Numbered from the stretch's first letter, positions 17,837 to 27,310 are shown. The stretch is DNA of 60,616 bases from Rhodobacteraceae bacterium bin131 (GCA_002239085.1 MPNP01000010.1:1-60616), one strand, 5' to 3'. Notes: generated by a model not told the origin, from the sequence alone. Numbers and translations are program-made.

Positions 17837-18095
17837 TTACACCCTACGTCGAACAGCAAAATCTTGTGATCCGGCTTCGGTTCTAAAGCTCCCCGAGATC
17901 TTCTGCTTGAGTTTCAAAGGGCGTATATCTCGCTCAGCCAGATTATTGGTGGCGGGGACAAGCGGGTTATGGAGACACTGCAGAGTAGCCTCACAATAAT
18001 GATAGAAACGGAGGGCCAAGTTATGTCCCGGTCGCCGGCGTTTGTGCCCGACCATTTTGGGACAAGGGATCAAGTTGGTTATGGGTGTAAGGTTC
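17837..18095 (-). mobile_element. IS66-family transposase remnant, copy A
   Basis: The minus strand encodes the C-terminal part of an IS66 transposase: RFYHYCEATLQCLHNPLVPATNNLAERDI, then RPLKLKQKISGSFRTEAG. The N-x-x-A-E-R-D-I-R-x-x-K-x-K-Q-K-I-S-G-x-F-R-T-E-x-G string is diagnostic of the catalytic-domain end. Nothing N-terminal is left, so it is dead. It shares a closely similar stretch of over 200 bases with copy B at 19333. Confidence 0.8.
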
Positions 18096-18423
18096 GTATT
18101 GCAATAAAATGTGCTACAAAAAAGACTTATTTTCGGCAATTTCGTGTGTTTCGAATTTATTTGTTCCAACCGTTGCACATTTTTTCTTTTAGGAAGTCAA
18201 AAACGTGCATAGTATGGCTAAGTTCAAGACCAGTTTACTGAAATTCAAGAGTCGGTTGACCGGACTTGCAAGGTCATAACTGTGACCCTAGTGGGGAGAA
18301 TGGCATCGGAGTCAGGGATGGATTACATACCGGAATACGGTTTAGAGACATGATGCGGAAAAAGGGGCTGTCAGGAGGGCGATTGCGGATGGTTTCACGC
18401 TTCTAGGGTTGCCGAGAGGAGGG
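18096..18423. other. Unassigned DNA between IS66 remnant and GIY-YIG gene
   Basis: 330 bases with no recognisable gene, probably debris of the insertion events. Confidence 0.4.
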
Positions 18424-18972
18424 CTAAAGCCTTGCTTGCCAGACAATCTTCGCTTCTTCCTTGCAGACCGTCCTTAGATTCTGAATCATCTTCTTCTTAG
18501 GGTTTCGCCAGTTAGTCAGGTTAAGGGGCGGTTCGTATTCCTTGATGAGCCGTTTTTCTATGACTTGTACATCACTGTCCAACGGATATATAGCGCACTT
18601 CAGGTTCTGTCGCATCCATTTGCTCAAACGTGTTTCCCCTTCACTGCCAAAGCAGTAGTTCTTGTAGTTTGAGGGCGATCTGCCAGTCGAACGGGGTTCG
18701 GCATTCAGTTTCAATTCGGACTTAAGTATCGCGCCAAGGCTTCGTCTAGGAGAACTGAAGCCACTGCTTTTCATTTTGAAGTGATTGCGTCCGGCAAGAT
18801 TGTCTGACCGCCCAATGTAGAGGAGTTCTTTTTGCTGTAGCACTACGTTAGGCAGGCACTGTGGTGTTTCGACAAAAATCGCATAAACGCCGTTATCCAT
18901 GTGCATGGGAAGGTCATCGGAACATAAGCGATTCTCGAAGAAAAATTGGAATACGGTTCTTATGTCAGTCAT
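18424..18972 (-). CDS. GIY-YIG nuclease-like protein
   Basis: A 182-residue protein. NGVYAIFVETP followed by LLYIGRSDNLAGRNHFK matches the G-(I/V)-Y...Y-I-G core of GIY-YIG nucleases. A downstream SPRRSLGAIL and an EKRLIKEYEPPLN segment, with a Glu in the position of the metal-binding residue, also fit. Related small proteins occur in accessory regions and may act as DNA endonucleases. It lies between two IS66 remnants, so it was probably carried in. ATG 18972 is the first start of the open frame. Function is inferred from fold motifs only. Confidence 0.65.
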   Translation of the reverse strand: MTDIRTVFQFFFENRLCSDDLPMHMDNGVYAIFVETPQCLPNVVLQQKELLYIGRSDNLAGRNHFKMKSSGFSSPRRSLGAILKSELKLNAEPRSTGRSPSNYKNYCFGSEGETRLSKWMRQNLKCAIYPLDSDVQVIEKRLIKEYEPPLNLTNWRNPKKKMIQNLRTVCKEEAKIVWQARL

Positions 18973-19332
18973 GTTTTTCTATCCTTTGGTTAGGGTGTGA
19001 TTCTATGATCGTAAGATTTTAGGTATCAGAGTCTGATACGGTTAATAAGTATACTAAAAGTGGTGAATTAAAAGACCATTTTGGGGAATCGTAAGAATTT
19101 AGGAAACATGAGGGAATATGCTGGAGGAAGCCGAAGCGCTTTACCATATATCTTCCCACAAAAATTATATTTTCTATCATCAAGCGATAGGAGTAATGGA
19201 AGTTCTGATGGCATTAAAATCAAGTGATGTAATTGGACTTGGAAATATCTCCCCAGTAAGAAGGAGTCAAACATCTTGTAGTGATGGAGCTCGTAATTGG
19301 TAAACCTCTCCAACTTCGGACTGATAGAAAGG
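18973..19332. other. Unassigned DNA upstream of the GIY-YIG gene
   Basis: 360 bases. An 81-codon minus-strand frame here (19068-19313) matches nothing I know. I see no promoter good enough to call. Confidence 0.4.
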
Positions 19333-20103
19333 CAAAAGCTTGTGCTCCGGCTTCGGTTTGAAAACTCCCCGAGATCTTCTGCTTAAGTTTCAAAGGGCAT
19401 AGATCTCGCTCTGCCAGATTATTGGTGGCGGGGACAAGCGGGTTATGGAGACACCGCAGAGTGGCCTGACGATGATGATAGAAGCGGATGACCAAGTTTT
19501 GACCTAGTCGCCCCCAAACCTTTTGGGGCAAGGGGGCAAGTTGGCTATGGTCGTAAAGACCCTCTTTCACGATGCAGTCAAATCGTTTTTCTATCTCCTC
19601 TATGTCCTCGTTCAATAGAGGGGAACCCCTTTGGTCCAAACGGATGATGTCATAGAGCAGAGTGGTCATCGTCTTGGTTCATGTTTCGCCGCTCTTGACC
19701 AGATCCGTAAATGTTTGCACAAGATGAGCCAGACAATACGCATGGTGAACGTCGGGTTGATAACAACGATACGAAGGCCCATGGTCATGCACCGCCATAT
19801 CGGTGGTATCCTCCATAACATTTCCACGGCTACGACCCAACCAGTAATTGCAGTGGATTTCGGTGCCGGCTCAATGTGGCTCCGTTATGACCCGGTTGCC
19901 CCCTGATTGATGAGCACTTGTAGACGGCTTAGCCGGGACCTTGCGTTTGCGTAAACTATCGCTGGACGGTGGCTTGCTACGGTTATGACTCGTCTTGTTG
20001 AGGCGATGCACTCCGTGAGGTGGGCCTTTAAAGCAGCATTCTTTACTAAAAAAAGGTCGTACGTTTCCGTAAGGTCAGTAACATGTTCCTGTGATTGGGT
20101 CAA
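19333..20103 (-). mobile_element. IS66-family transposase remnant, copy B
   Basis: Minus-strand reading, with frame changes, covers most of an IS66 transposase. The N-terminal coiled coil (KNAALKAHLTECI) shifts frame into NRSKPPSSDSLRKRKVPAKPS, the typical proline-serine segment. Then come HDHGPSYRCYQPDVHHAYCLAHLVQTFTDLVKSGET, a DQRGSPLLNEDIEEIEKRFD helix, and the end PATNNLAERDLCPLKLKQKI. Frameshifts and a missing middle make it inactive. No clear terminal repeats are visible. Confidence 0.82.
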
Positions 20104-20376
20104 TCCAGCCTATAAAGCGGCTTTAGAAAGACGCTTCATGAATACTGAAAATTATAACTGCTCAACTTATATTTGACGATTGGAACAACTATAAAAATGG
20201 CAAACTACAATGTCAACAGGAATCTGAAAAATCAAAGGGTATTTAGACTACTTGAGTAGTTACAAAATTTTTCAAAAATTTTTTTATCTTTTTTATGTAA
20301 AATATGTTAGATTTATTTATATTGCTTATTCAGAGTTCAATTCCTCAAGGATTTATGAGGGCCATTAAGGGAGAAT

Positions 20377-21702
20377 ATGATGCTTGACTTTTCGCGACCA
20401 AACGATTTGTCGGCTTGCTGGATGCCATTCACAGCCAACAGGCAGTTTAAGAAATCACCCCGTATGCTTGTTGAAGCTGACGGAATGTATTACACTTCAG
20501 GAACAGGATCAAAAGTAATTGACTCAAGTTCTGGATTGTGGTGTGTAAACGCCGGGCACAAGAATCCCAAAATCGTTGAAGCGATTCAAAATCAAGTTTC
20601 CGAGCTTGATTATTGTCCATCATTTCAGATTGGTCATCCCAAGGTATTTGAGTTGGCTACCAAAGTCGTCGATCTAGCTCCTGTCGGAATTGACCATGTG
20701 ATTTTTACAAATTCCGGATCGGAAGCGGTGGACAGTGCCCTTAAAATTGCCTTAGGTTATCATCGGGCAAAAGGACAAGGCGAGAGAACTCGGCTGATAG
20801 GCCGAGAAAGAGGTTATCATGGTGTCAACTTTGGGGGTATCTCGGTTGGCGGGATCGTTAATAACCGAAAAGTGTTTGGGTCATTGCTTACGGGTGTTGA
20901 CCACCTTCGCCATACACACATGCTTGAAAAAAATGCTTTCTCAAAAGGTCAACCCGAACACGGATGTGAACTTGCGGAAGATTTAGAGAGACTATGTGCC
21001 CTCCATGGAGCCGAGACAATCGCCGCGGTTATCATTGAGCCAGTTGCTGGTTCTACTGGAGTACTTATTCCACCGAAAGGTTATCTTGAACGGATCCGAG
21101 AAATCTGTACCAAATATGGTATATTATTGATCTTTGATGAGGTGATTACAGGCTTTGGGCGCCTCGGTGAATCTTTTGCTTCAGTCTATTATGATATCAC
21201 ACCCGACATGATTACATGTGCTAAAGGATTAACCAATGGAATTATCCCCATGGGTGGAGTCCTTGTTTCCAAAGAAATTCATGATGCTTTTATGACGGGA
21301 CCAGAATATCTGATTGAACTCTATCATGGGTATACCTATTCGGGAAATCCGGTGTCGTGTGCTGCCGGCCTTGCCACACTATCGGTTTATGCCGAGGAGG
21401 GTCTCTTTGAAAGAGCCAAAGAACTCAGCCCATATTGGGAAGAGCTCATCCACTCGTTCAAAGGTCTGCCGCATGTTATAGATATTCGTAATGAAGGTCT
21501 AGTTGGTGCTGTGGAATTAGAAGCAATCCCGGGCTCACCTGGCAAAAGAGGCTTTGAAGTTTTTGTTGAAGCCTTTAACCAAGGATTACTCGCTCGAGCG
21601 ACCGGCGACATTATTGCAATGTCTCCACCACTCATTGCTGAAAAATCACATTTAGATGAAATCAGGACAATTCTTGAAAGCGTTCTTAAGAAAGCAAATT
21701 AA
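20377..21702 (+). CDS. Omega-amino acid:pyruvate aminotransferase (class III)
   Basis: A 441-residue PLP-dependent class III aminotransferase. It starts CWMPFTANRQFKK, typical of beta-alanine/omega-amino-acid:pyruvate transaminases. It has DSSSGLWCVNAGH, the cofactor-phosphate loop NSGSEAVDSALKIAL, LIFDEVITGFGRLG with the PLP-nitrogen Asp, and CAKGLTNG with the Schiff-base Lys. These enzymes move the terminal amino group of beta-alanine, taurine-like or amine substrates to pyruvate, giving alanine. The ATG at 20377 or 20380 follows a GGGAG ribosome site. It is monocistronic, preceded by AT-rich DNA that probably holds the promoter. Confidence 0.9.
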   Translation: MMLDFSRPNDLSACWMPFTANRQFKKSPRMLVEADGMYYTSGTGSKVIDSSSGLWCVNAGHKNPKIVEAIQNQVSELDYCPSFQIGHPKVFELATKVVDLAPVGIDHVIFTNSGSEAVDSALKIALGYHRAKGQGERTRLIGRERGYHGVNFGGISVGGIVNNRKVFGSLLTGVDHLRHTHMLEKNAFSKGQPEHGCELAEDLERLCALHGAETIAAVIIEPVAGSTGVLIPPKGYLERIREICTKYGILLIFDEVITGFGRLGESFASVYYDITPDMITCAKGLTNGIIPMGGVLVSKEIHDAFMTGPEYLIELYHGYTYSGNPVSCAAGLATLSVYAEEGLFERAKELSPYWEELIHSFKGLPHVIDIRNEGLVGAVELEAIPGSPGKRGFEVFVEAFNQGLLARATGDIIAMSPPLIAEKSHLDEIRTILESVLKKAN

Positions 21703-21859
21703 CTCTCACTTTGATATGCGTGCTTGTTAAAATGCTTATGAGTGGGGTGAGATTCCTTGAAGAATTTGTAACTCAATAGTCTATGGGAGAGGTGTTGTTT
21801 AAATAGTGGAATTTTATTTTGACAGTTAAGCTGTTTTCGCTCATTGATGAGGTATACGC

Positions 21860-22834
21860 TTGGATGTAACCTTGGATAGCAAGCGAATTGAGTTTCCAGA
21901 CAACCGGCTTTTGCTTGATCTGTGCGGTGTCTGCGACAGAAATCTTAATCAGATTGAAGAACACTTAGGCATTCAGATTGTGCCCAAAGGTAACTCCCTG
22001 ATACTGTTTGGTCCACCCGAACAGATTGATCATGGACACAACGCCCTTACCTATCTCTATGACCGGATTGGAGAGGGACACCGGATGGATGATATCAGTC
22101 TGGAAGAAGCAATGGTCACCAGCTCCAATAAACCCAATAGATCACTAGAAAAAAGTGATACTGAGATGTTTCACTCTCATTTGGAAATTGTCACTCGTAG
22201 GCGGGTCATTAAACCAAAATCTCTTTCGCAAGAAAACTACGTTAAAACTCTCTTTCGCAAGAAAATTGCCTTTGGCATCGGCCCCGCTGGAACTGGCAAA
22301 ACTTACCTTGCAGTGGCAGTCGCGGTGGCAAGTTTATTGAATAAGGAGGTTGACCGGATAGTTTTAACTCGACCGGCCGTTGAAGCTGGTGAACGACTAG
22401 GTTTTTTACCCGGTGACCTCAGAGACAAAATTGACCCCTTTATGCAACCGCTCTATGATGCTTTAAATGAATTCCTACCCAGTAAGATGGTCAGTCATTA
22501 TCTAGATGAAAACAAAATTGAAATCGCTCCTCTTGCCTTCATGCGTGGTCGTACTCTGACGCGGTGCTTTATTATCTTGGATGAAGCTCAAAATACAACG
22601 AACATGCAGATGTTAATGTTACTCACTCGGCTAGGTATTGGTTCCCGTATGGCCATTGCCGGTGACATCTCGCAGATTGACTTTGTCAAAAAACAGGAAT
22701 CGGGATTACTTCATGCCCGCAAAATCCTGCAAGGAATTAATGGAATTTCATTTTCTGAATTAACATCTAAAGATGTTATGCGAAGTAAGATTGTATCGGA
22801 TATTATTGATGCATACGCTCAGCAAAAACAATAA
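21860..22834 (+). CDS. phoH: PhoH family ATPase (PhoH/YbeZ)
   Basis: A 324-residue cytosolic ATPase. Residues 1-70 contain the KH-like N-terminal domain (LCGVCDRNLNQIEEHLGIQI). The Walker A is GPAGTGKT at 141-148, followed by VLTRPAVEAGERLGFLPGDL and Walker B FIILDEAQNTT. PhoH proteins act in RNA metabolism, and in proteobacteria the gene pairs with ybeY. The start is a TTG at 21860 with AGG about 7 bases upstream; no in-frame ATG fits. The 3' end overlaps ybeY by 26 bases. Confidence 0.92.
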   Translation: MDVTLDSKRIEFPDNRLLLDLCGVCDRNLNQIEEHLGIQIVPKGNSLILFGPPEQIDHGHNALTYLYDRIGEGHRMDDISLEEAMVTSSNKPNRSLEKSDTEMFHSHLEIVTRRRVIKPKSLSQENYVKTLFRKKIAFGIGPAGTGKTYLAVAVAVASLLNKEVDRIVLTRPAVEAGERLGFLPGDLRDKIDPFMQPLYDALNEFLPSKMVSHYLDENKIEIAPLAFMRGRTLTRCFIILDEAQNTTNMQMLMLLTRLGIGSRMAIAGDISQIDFVKKQESGLLHARKILQGINGISFSELTSKDVMRSKIVSDIIDAYAQQKQ

Positions 22835-23309
22835 GCATCACGTGGAGTTAAATATTGCCGACCAGAAATGGGTTCTTCTTGATGAGTTTGATGAACTTGC
22901 GAGGCGTTCGATCAATATGACGCTTGAATGTTTTGACACTGAATTTCCTTCATCCGAGACACATATCTTGGCAACCAATGATACTCAAATGGCTCGTTTA
23001 AATGGACAATACCGAAATACAAATGTTACAACGAATGTATTGTCATGGCCTGTTAACCAGTCGACCTACCCCGATCACCCAGAAGGTAACACTTCCTGGA
23101 AATTTTTAGGTGATATTGCAGTTGCTTTTGACTTTTGTCAAAATGAAGCCAAATTAAAGGGCGTGCGGTTTGATCATCATATTACACATCTACTTGTCCA
23201 TGGGTGTTTACATCTTCTTGGTTTTGACCATATTGATGATGATGCTAGGCAAATGGAACAATTGGAGATTAAAATTCTGACAAAGCTTGGTATCAACAAT
23301 CCCTACTAA
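22809..23309 (+). CDS. ybeY: Endoribonuclease YbeY (rRNA maturation factor)
   Basis: A 166-residue zinc metalloprotein. The metal motif HLLVHGCLHLLGFDH gives the three-histidine H-x3-H-x5-H pattern at the C-terminal end, preceded by LGDIAVAFD. YbeY acts in 16S rRNA 3'-end maturation and ribosome quality control. ATG 22809 was preferred because the next residues are polar as expected; ATG 22773 would add twelve residues lying deep within phoH. It follows phoH with overlap and precedes the corC-like gene by about 45 bases. Confidence 0.9.
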   Translation: MHTLSKNNKHHVELNIADQKWVLLDEFDELARRSINMTLECFDTEFPSSETHILATNDTQMARLNGQYRNTNVTTNVLSWPVNQSTYPDHPEGNTSWKFLGDIAVAFDFCQNEAKLKGVRFDHHITHLLVHGCLHLLGFDHIDDDARQMEQLEIKILTKLGINNPY

Positions 23310-23352
23310 AATTTTTTGCATTAGTCCATAAAGGAATATAATACTCACACTC

Positions 23353-24282
23353 ATGAAGACCTCATCAAATGACTCGCCGACTATAAAGCATAGGAGGATT
23401 AAGTCAAGAAAAATTGACCCTGGAAGTTCCAGCGGGTTTAGGAAGATTTTTAATTTGTTCAGCTCTCAAGCACCCATGCAAGAAGAAAAAATTGCCGATG
23501 AAGATGATGATGTGCCATTACCTGACGAAATTGCTTCTTCGCCAAATAATTCTACAACATCTGTTCCAACAGTTGAGGATGTTGCGGTTCCCAAAGCCGA
23601 AGTTGTGGCCGTTCCAAATACGATAACACTTCATGAGTTAGTTAAGGTCTTTAAGGAAAGCGAACGAACTCGTATTCCCGTTTTTGAAGGGACTCTCGAT
23701 CACCCTTTGGGGTTTGTTCATCTGAAAGATATCGCAATCAAATACGGCTTTAATGGTCGGCATAACAACTTCAACATCAATAAAGAGCTCCGCGACCTAT
23801 TATTTACACCGCCTTCACAACCAATAGATGTATTGAGGGAAGACATGCAGGAAAAGCGTTGCCATATGGCTCTCGTGATAGATGAATATGGCGGTGTTGA
23901 TGGACTCGTTACCATCGAAGATTTATTGGAACATTACTTTGGCGAAATTATTGACGAACATGATACACAAGAAGAAAATGCTCAAGAAATAATCAAAATT
24001 AATGATACTGAGTATGAGTGCTCGGCAAAAATTGAGCTTGAAGAGCTGCGAAAAGTCACCGGTTTGAATCTAACTCTTGAACATGATGAGGATGAAATTG
24101 ATACTCTTGGAGGGTGGGTTACTACAAAACTCAACAGAATTCCTGAGCCCGGCGAAACATTTAATTTTGATGAGCTTGGGCTTTGCGTTGAAGTAAAGAA
24201 AGGCACCGCTCGAAAAATGGACTTGTTATTACTCAAGGATTTAAATTTACAGACCGAAGAGTTGAATTCGTCATCAACCTAG
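23353..24282 (+). CDS. CBS-domain protein, CorC/HlyC type
   Basis: A 309-residue soluble protein. A low-complexity, acidic N-terminal 80 residues precede a CBS pair, ERTRIPVFEGTLDHPLGFVHLKDI and CHMALVIDEYGGVDGLVTIEDLLEHYFGEI. A transporter-associated domain follows (GGWVTTKLNRIPEPGETF). CorC-type proteins are linked to magnesium/cobalt export or adenylate sensing. The order phoH-ybeY-corC-lnt is conserved in alphaproteobacteria; here lnt is displaced 3.2 kb downstream by inserted DNA. Confidence 0.88.
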   Translation: MKTSSNDSPTIKHRRIKSRKIDPGSSSGFRKIFNLFSSQAPMQEEKIADEDDDVPLPDEIASSPNNSTTSVPTVEDVAVPKAEVVAVPNTITLHELVKVFKESERTRIPVFEGTLDHPLGFVHLKDIAIKYGFNGRHNNFNINKELRDLLFTPPSQPIDVLREDMQEKRCHMALVIDEYGGVDGLVTIEDLLEHYFGEIIDEHDTQEENAQEIIKINDTEYECSAKIELEELRKVTGLNLTLEHDEDEIDTLGGWVTTKLNRIPEPGETFNFDELGLCVEVKKGTARKMDLLLLKDLNLQTEELNSSST

Positions 24283-24392
24283 GCAATACTCCTTTATCAG
24301 AAACATACCCCTGAGCTGATATTTCCTTCCAAACTTGCCTCGTTTTGGGTCTCCAACCGGTTGGTCATGCTGCGGAGGAGTTGCACGAGTTA

Positions 24393-24934
24393 TTATTTCC
24401 TGTGGTTTTGCAAACTATGGGCAATTTCGCTGCCTGGTTGAGCTAGATCATGGGGCAATCTGTTCTGCTCATCCCTGATGTTGGAGTCAGATCCTTGTTC
24501 CAGCAAGATATTGTCAATAACGGGCCAGTCATCCTCTACGGCAATATGCAGGGGTGCTCGCCTCCATGCATCAACTCCATTGACGGCAAGGTTATCATTG
24601 ATACAAGAGGTGAGATTCTGTTCGCTCCCGGAATAGGTCGAGACATGCAGGAGGGAACCGGTCTTGGTCACAGCAATGGATTGCAGGGAGGGTATCGGAC
24701 AGCGATAAAGCCCTAGGTGAGGGGAACCATGCGGGTAGATAAATCCATTACGCAGCAGCACCTCAAAGATGATTTGCCTATCCTTGGCCGGCCCTTGGAT
24801 AACAATTGTGGAGCCTTCTCCTAGAGCACTGGAGATTGATGACTTAGCTGCCTGAGCTCTATCAAGACTTAATTCGTTGATGTAGTCCCGAAGATCATCA
24901 CGACCGGCAAAAATGGATTGAGAGAGTGATCTTC
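24393..24934 (-). pseudogene. Ankyrin-repeat protein remnant
   Basis: An open minus-strand frame of about 180 codons with no ATG at its 5' end, where it abuts a TGA. It reads SLSQSIFAGRDDLRDYINEL..., and near the end APLHIAVEDDWPVIDNILLEQ, then GSDSNIRDEQNRLPHDLA, which matches one ankyrin repeat (x-PLHIA-x...LL-x-x-G-x-D-x-N). Lack of a start and the few clear repeats suggest a fragment. It sits in the DNA inserted between corC and lnt, beside fic. Ankyrin and Fic proteins are both common host-interaction effectors, but that is context only. Confidence 0.5.
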
Positions 24935-25107
24935 AGACGGGAGAAACTGGTACATGAATTCGGAATGGAAAGTATTGGCTATAGCAGGAACTCCCTAGCA
25001 GGGATATGAGAATATAGAATATTATTGGAAATCAGAAAGAGTCGAATACCAATTTACTAATTCCTCATGGGACTATCGTTTACTACGATTGATGTTTGAA
25101 AATAGAG

Positions 25108-26247
25108 TTAAACTCTCACGATTTCCAACAATTTTTCAAATGCAAACAATGAACCTCTACTACCTCTTGCAGGAGATACCTCACGCAAAAGCCCTTCTTC
25201 TAGTAGGGCTTTAGTAATCCTTGGAGCAACGTGCCTTGGAATACCAGCTTTAATAAGATTTTTGTTTCTAAATATAGGTCGTTCAAAAATATAATCTTGT
25301 ACACTAGTATGCCAACTTGATCTCGTAATATTCCTGAATGGTTCTTTCATTTCTATATACAGGGATTGTATTTTCTGTGCAATTTCGAGATTTCGCTCAG
25401 CTTGGACGGCAATCGCCTCTAGAAAAAACTCTGTCCACTCAACCCATTTGTTATCGCTAGAAACTGAGCGCATTAAATCGCAATATTGCACTTTGTTTTC
25501 TTCAAAATAGGCACTCATGTTGAAATACGGCTTATGAATTAGTTTATATTTCCATAGAAGCAAAGTAATAAGGAGGCGACCAATACGTCCATTGCCGTCT
25601 TCAAATGGATGTAATGCTTCAAATTCAACATGAATTAATGCTACTTTGAGGAGTGGAAGCGTTTCATCGTTTTCACTATAGTCAAACAGTTTTTCCATTG
25701 ATGATTTCAGCTGGGAAGGATTTATTGGTGTGTAATGGATGACCTTTCTGAAATTATCTCCAATGTAGTTTTGCAGCATTTTGTATTCCCCAGGTCTTTT
25801 TTTAGCCTCTCTTGGTGAATGAAGCAGAATCCTATGTGCATTCTTTATAAGCACTTCGTTGATTGTACGACCTTGGGAAATAGCATCTTGTACATACCTC
25901 AGAATCTGAGTAAATTGATGTACCTCCCTAACTTTTTCTCGCCCTTGTGATGTATTCGTTATATTAGTCTCATGTGTGGTGTCAGCATCAAAAGCCATAA
26001 CTTCATCCACTGTTGAAAATATACCCTCTAGTCGTGAGGTAATTACTGCTTCACTATGTTTAAGAGGCGCTAAGAGTAAATCGCAGTTCGGCAAATTAAG
26101 TAATGTTTGATCATAGCGAGACAGAGCATCCGCTGCACGAAGCAGAGTTTTCAATAAAGAATTGAGATTTAATTCAGCGGGTGGAAATTTGCCGTAGTGA
26201 TATACTACCGCATTGCTAACATCATATCCTTTAATCGGATTGTTCAT
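25108..26247 (-). CDS. Fic-family protein (probable AMPylase, class II)
   Basis: A 379-residue Fic protein. The active-site motif HPFEDGNGRIGR is complete at residues 213-224, so the catalytic His, Asp/Asn and Arg are present. TSRLEG at 70-75 matches the inhibitory motif (S/T)xxxE(G/N) placed before the Fic core, the class II self-inhibited layout. The last 60 residues look like a winged helix (NLIKAGIPRHVAPRITKALLEEGLL). Fic enzymes transfer AMP to target proteins. ATG 26247 has TATAAT only two bases upstream and almost no leader. A 70-bp repeat array lies 5' of it. Confidence 0.9.
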   Translation of the reverse strand: MNNPIKGYDVSNAVVYHYGKFPPAELNLNSLLKTLLRAADALSRYDQTLLNLPNCDLLLAPLKHSEAVITSRLEGIFSTVDEVMAFDADTTHETNITNTSQGREKVREVHQFTQILRYVQDAISQGRTINEVLIKNAHRILLHSPREAKKRPGEYKMLQNYIGDNFRKVIHYTPINPSQLKSSMEKLFDYSENDETLPLLKVALIHVEFEALHPFEDGNGRIGRLLITLLLWKYKLIHKPYFNMSAYFEENKVQYCDLMRSVSSDNKWVEWTEFFLEAIAVQAERNLEIAQKIQSLYIEMKEPFRNITRSSWHTSVQDYIFERPIFRNKNLIKAGIPRHVAPRITKALLEEGLLREVSPARGSRGSLFAFEKLLEIVRV

Positions 26248-26288
26248 TATTATATTCCCAACAAATCAAGCAATCTTATTCTCTGAAA

Positions 26289-26330
26289 GATTTGTTTGTC
26301 TTTTATTTATCCCCTCTTGTGAAACAAATC
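26289..26330. repeat. 9-bp inverted repeat between fic and the repeat array
   Basis: GATTTGTTT (26289-26297) pairs perfectly with AAACAAATC (26322-26330) over a 24-base spacer. It lies 42-83 bases upstream of the fic start and its right arm is in the degenerate first unit of the array. No clear T tract follows in fic's direction. Confidence 0.55.
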
Positions 26331-27310
26331 CTTATATGTCACTCTCATGCAACACAAATCCCTTTGTGACACATAATTCACCCTTCATGTTCAACAATTC
26401 CTTTTGTACTACTCCCATGTATCACAAATCCCTTTGTGGCACATAATTCACCCTTCATGTTCAACAATTCCTTTTGTACTACTCCCATGTATCACAAATC
26501 CCTTTGTGGCACATAATTCACCCTTCGTGTTCAACAATTCCTTTTGTGCTACTCCCATGTGTCACAAACCCCTTTGCGGCACATAATTCACCCTTCGTGT
26601 TCAACAATTCCTTTTGTGCTACTCCCATGTGTCACAAATCCCTTTGTGGCACATAATTCACCCTTCATGTTCAACAATTCCTTTTGTGCTACTCCCATGT
26701 ATCACAAATCCCTTTGTGGCACATAATTCACCCTTCGTGGTCAACAATCCCTTTTGCGCTACTCCCATGTGTCACAAACCCCTTTGCGGAGCATAATTCA
26801 CCCTTCGTGTTCAACAATCCCTTTTGCGCTACTCCCATGTGCCACAAACCCCTTTGCGGAGCATAATTCACCCTTCATGTTCAACAATCCCTTTTGTACT
26901 ACTCCCATGTATCACAAATCCCTTTGTGGCACATAATTCACCCTTCGTGTTCAACAATTCCTTTTGTGCTACTCCCATGTGGCACAAACCCCTTTTCGGA
27001 GCATAATTCACCCTTCATGGTCAACAATTCCTTTTGTGCTACTCCCATGTGTCACAAATCCCTTTGTGGCACATAATTCACCCTTCGTGGTCAACAATTC
27101 CTTTTGTGCTACTCCCATGTGTCACAAACCTCTTTGCGGAGCATAATTCACCCTTCATGTTCAACAATTCCTTTTGTGCTACTCCCTTGTGTCACAAACC
27201 CCTTTGCGGAGCATAATTCACCCTTCGTGTTCAACAATTCCTTTTGCACTACTCCCATGTGTCACAAATCCCTTTGCGGCACATAATTCACCCTTCATGT
27301 TCAACAATTC
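26311..27310. repeat. Tandem array of 70-bp repeats
   Basis: The block (A/G)CATAATTCA occurs 14 times with exact 70-base spacing (26371, 26441, ... 27281). A degenerate unit leads from about 26311. Each unit holds CACAAA-4 bases-TTTGTG (a hairpin), another TTTTGTG about 14 bases before it, and the unique block CCCTTC(A/G)TGTTCAACAATTC. Two haplotypes alternate: CACAAATCCCTTTGTGGCAC and CACAAACCCCTTTGCGGAGC. There are no spacers and no indels. Because 70 is not a multiple of 3, no frame stays open for more than 60 codons, so it is not coding. Confidence 0.9.

Noticed and set aside
17574-17999. One 141-residue gene after the thiolase
   Set aside because: Its second half is exactly antisense to the conserved IS66 transposase segment, so only the first 85 codons may derive from a real gene.
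26311-27310. Repeat array as a CRISPR, or as a family of 60-residue proteins
   Set aside because: Every 70-bp unit is nearly identical along its whole length, so there are no spacers. The short frames are TTG-started artefacts repeating every 70 bases in shifting frames.
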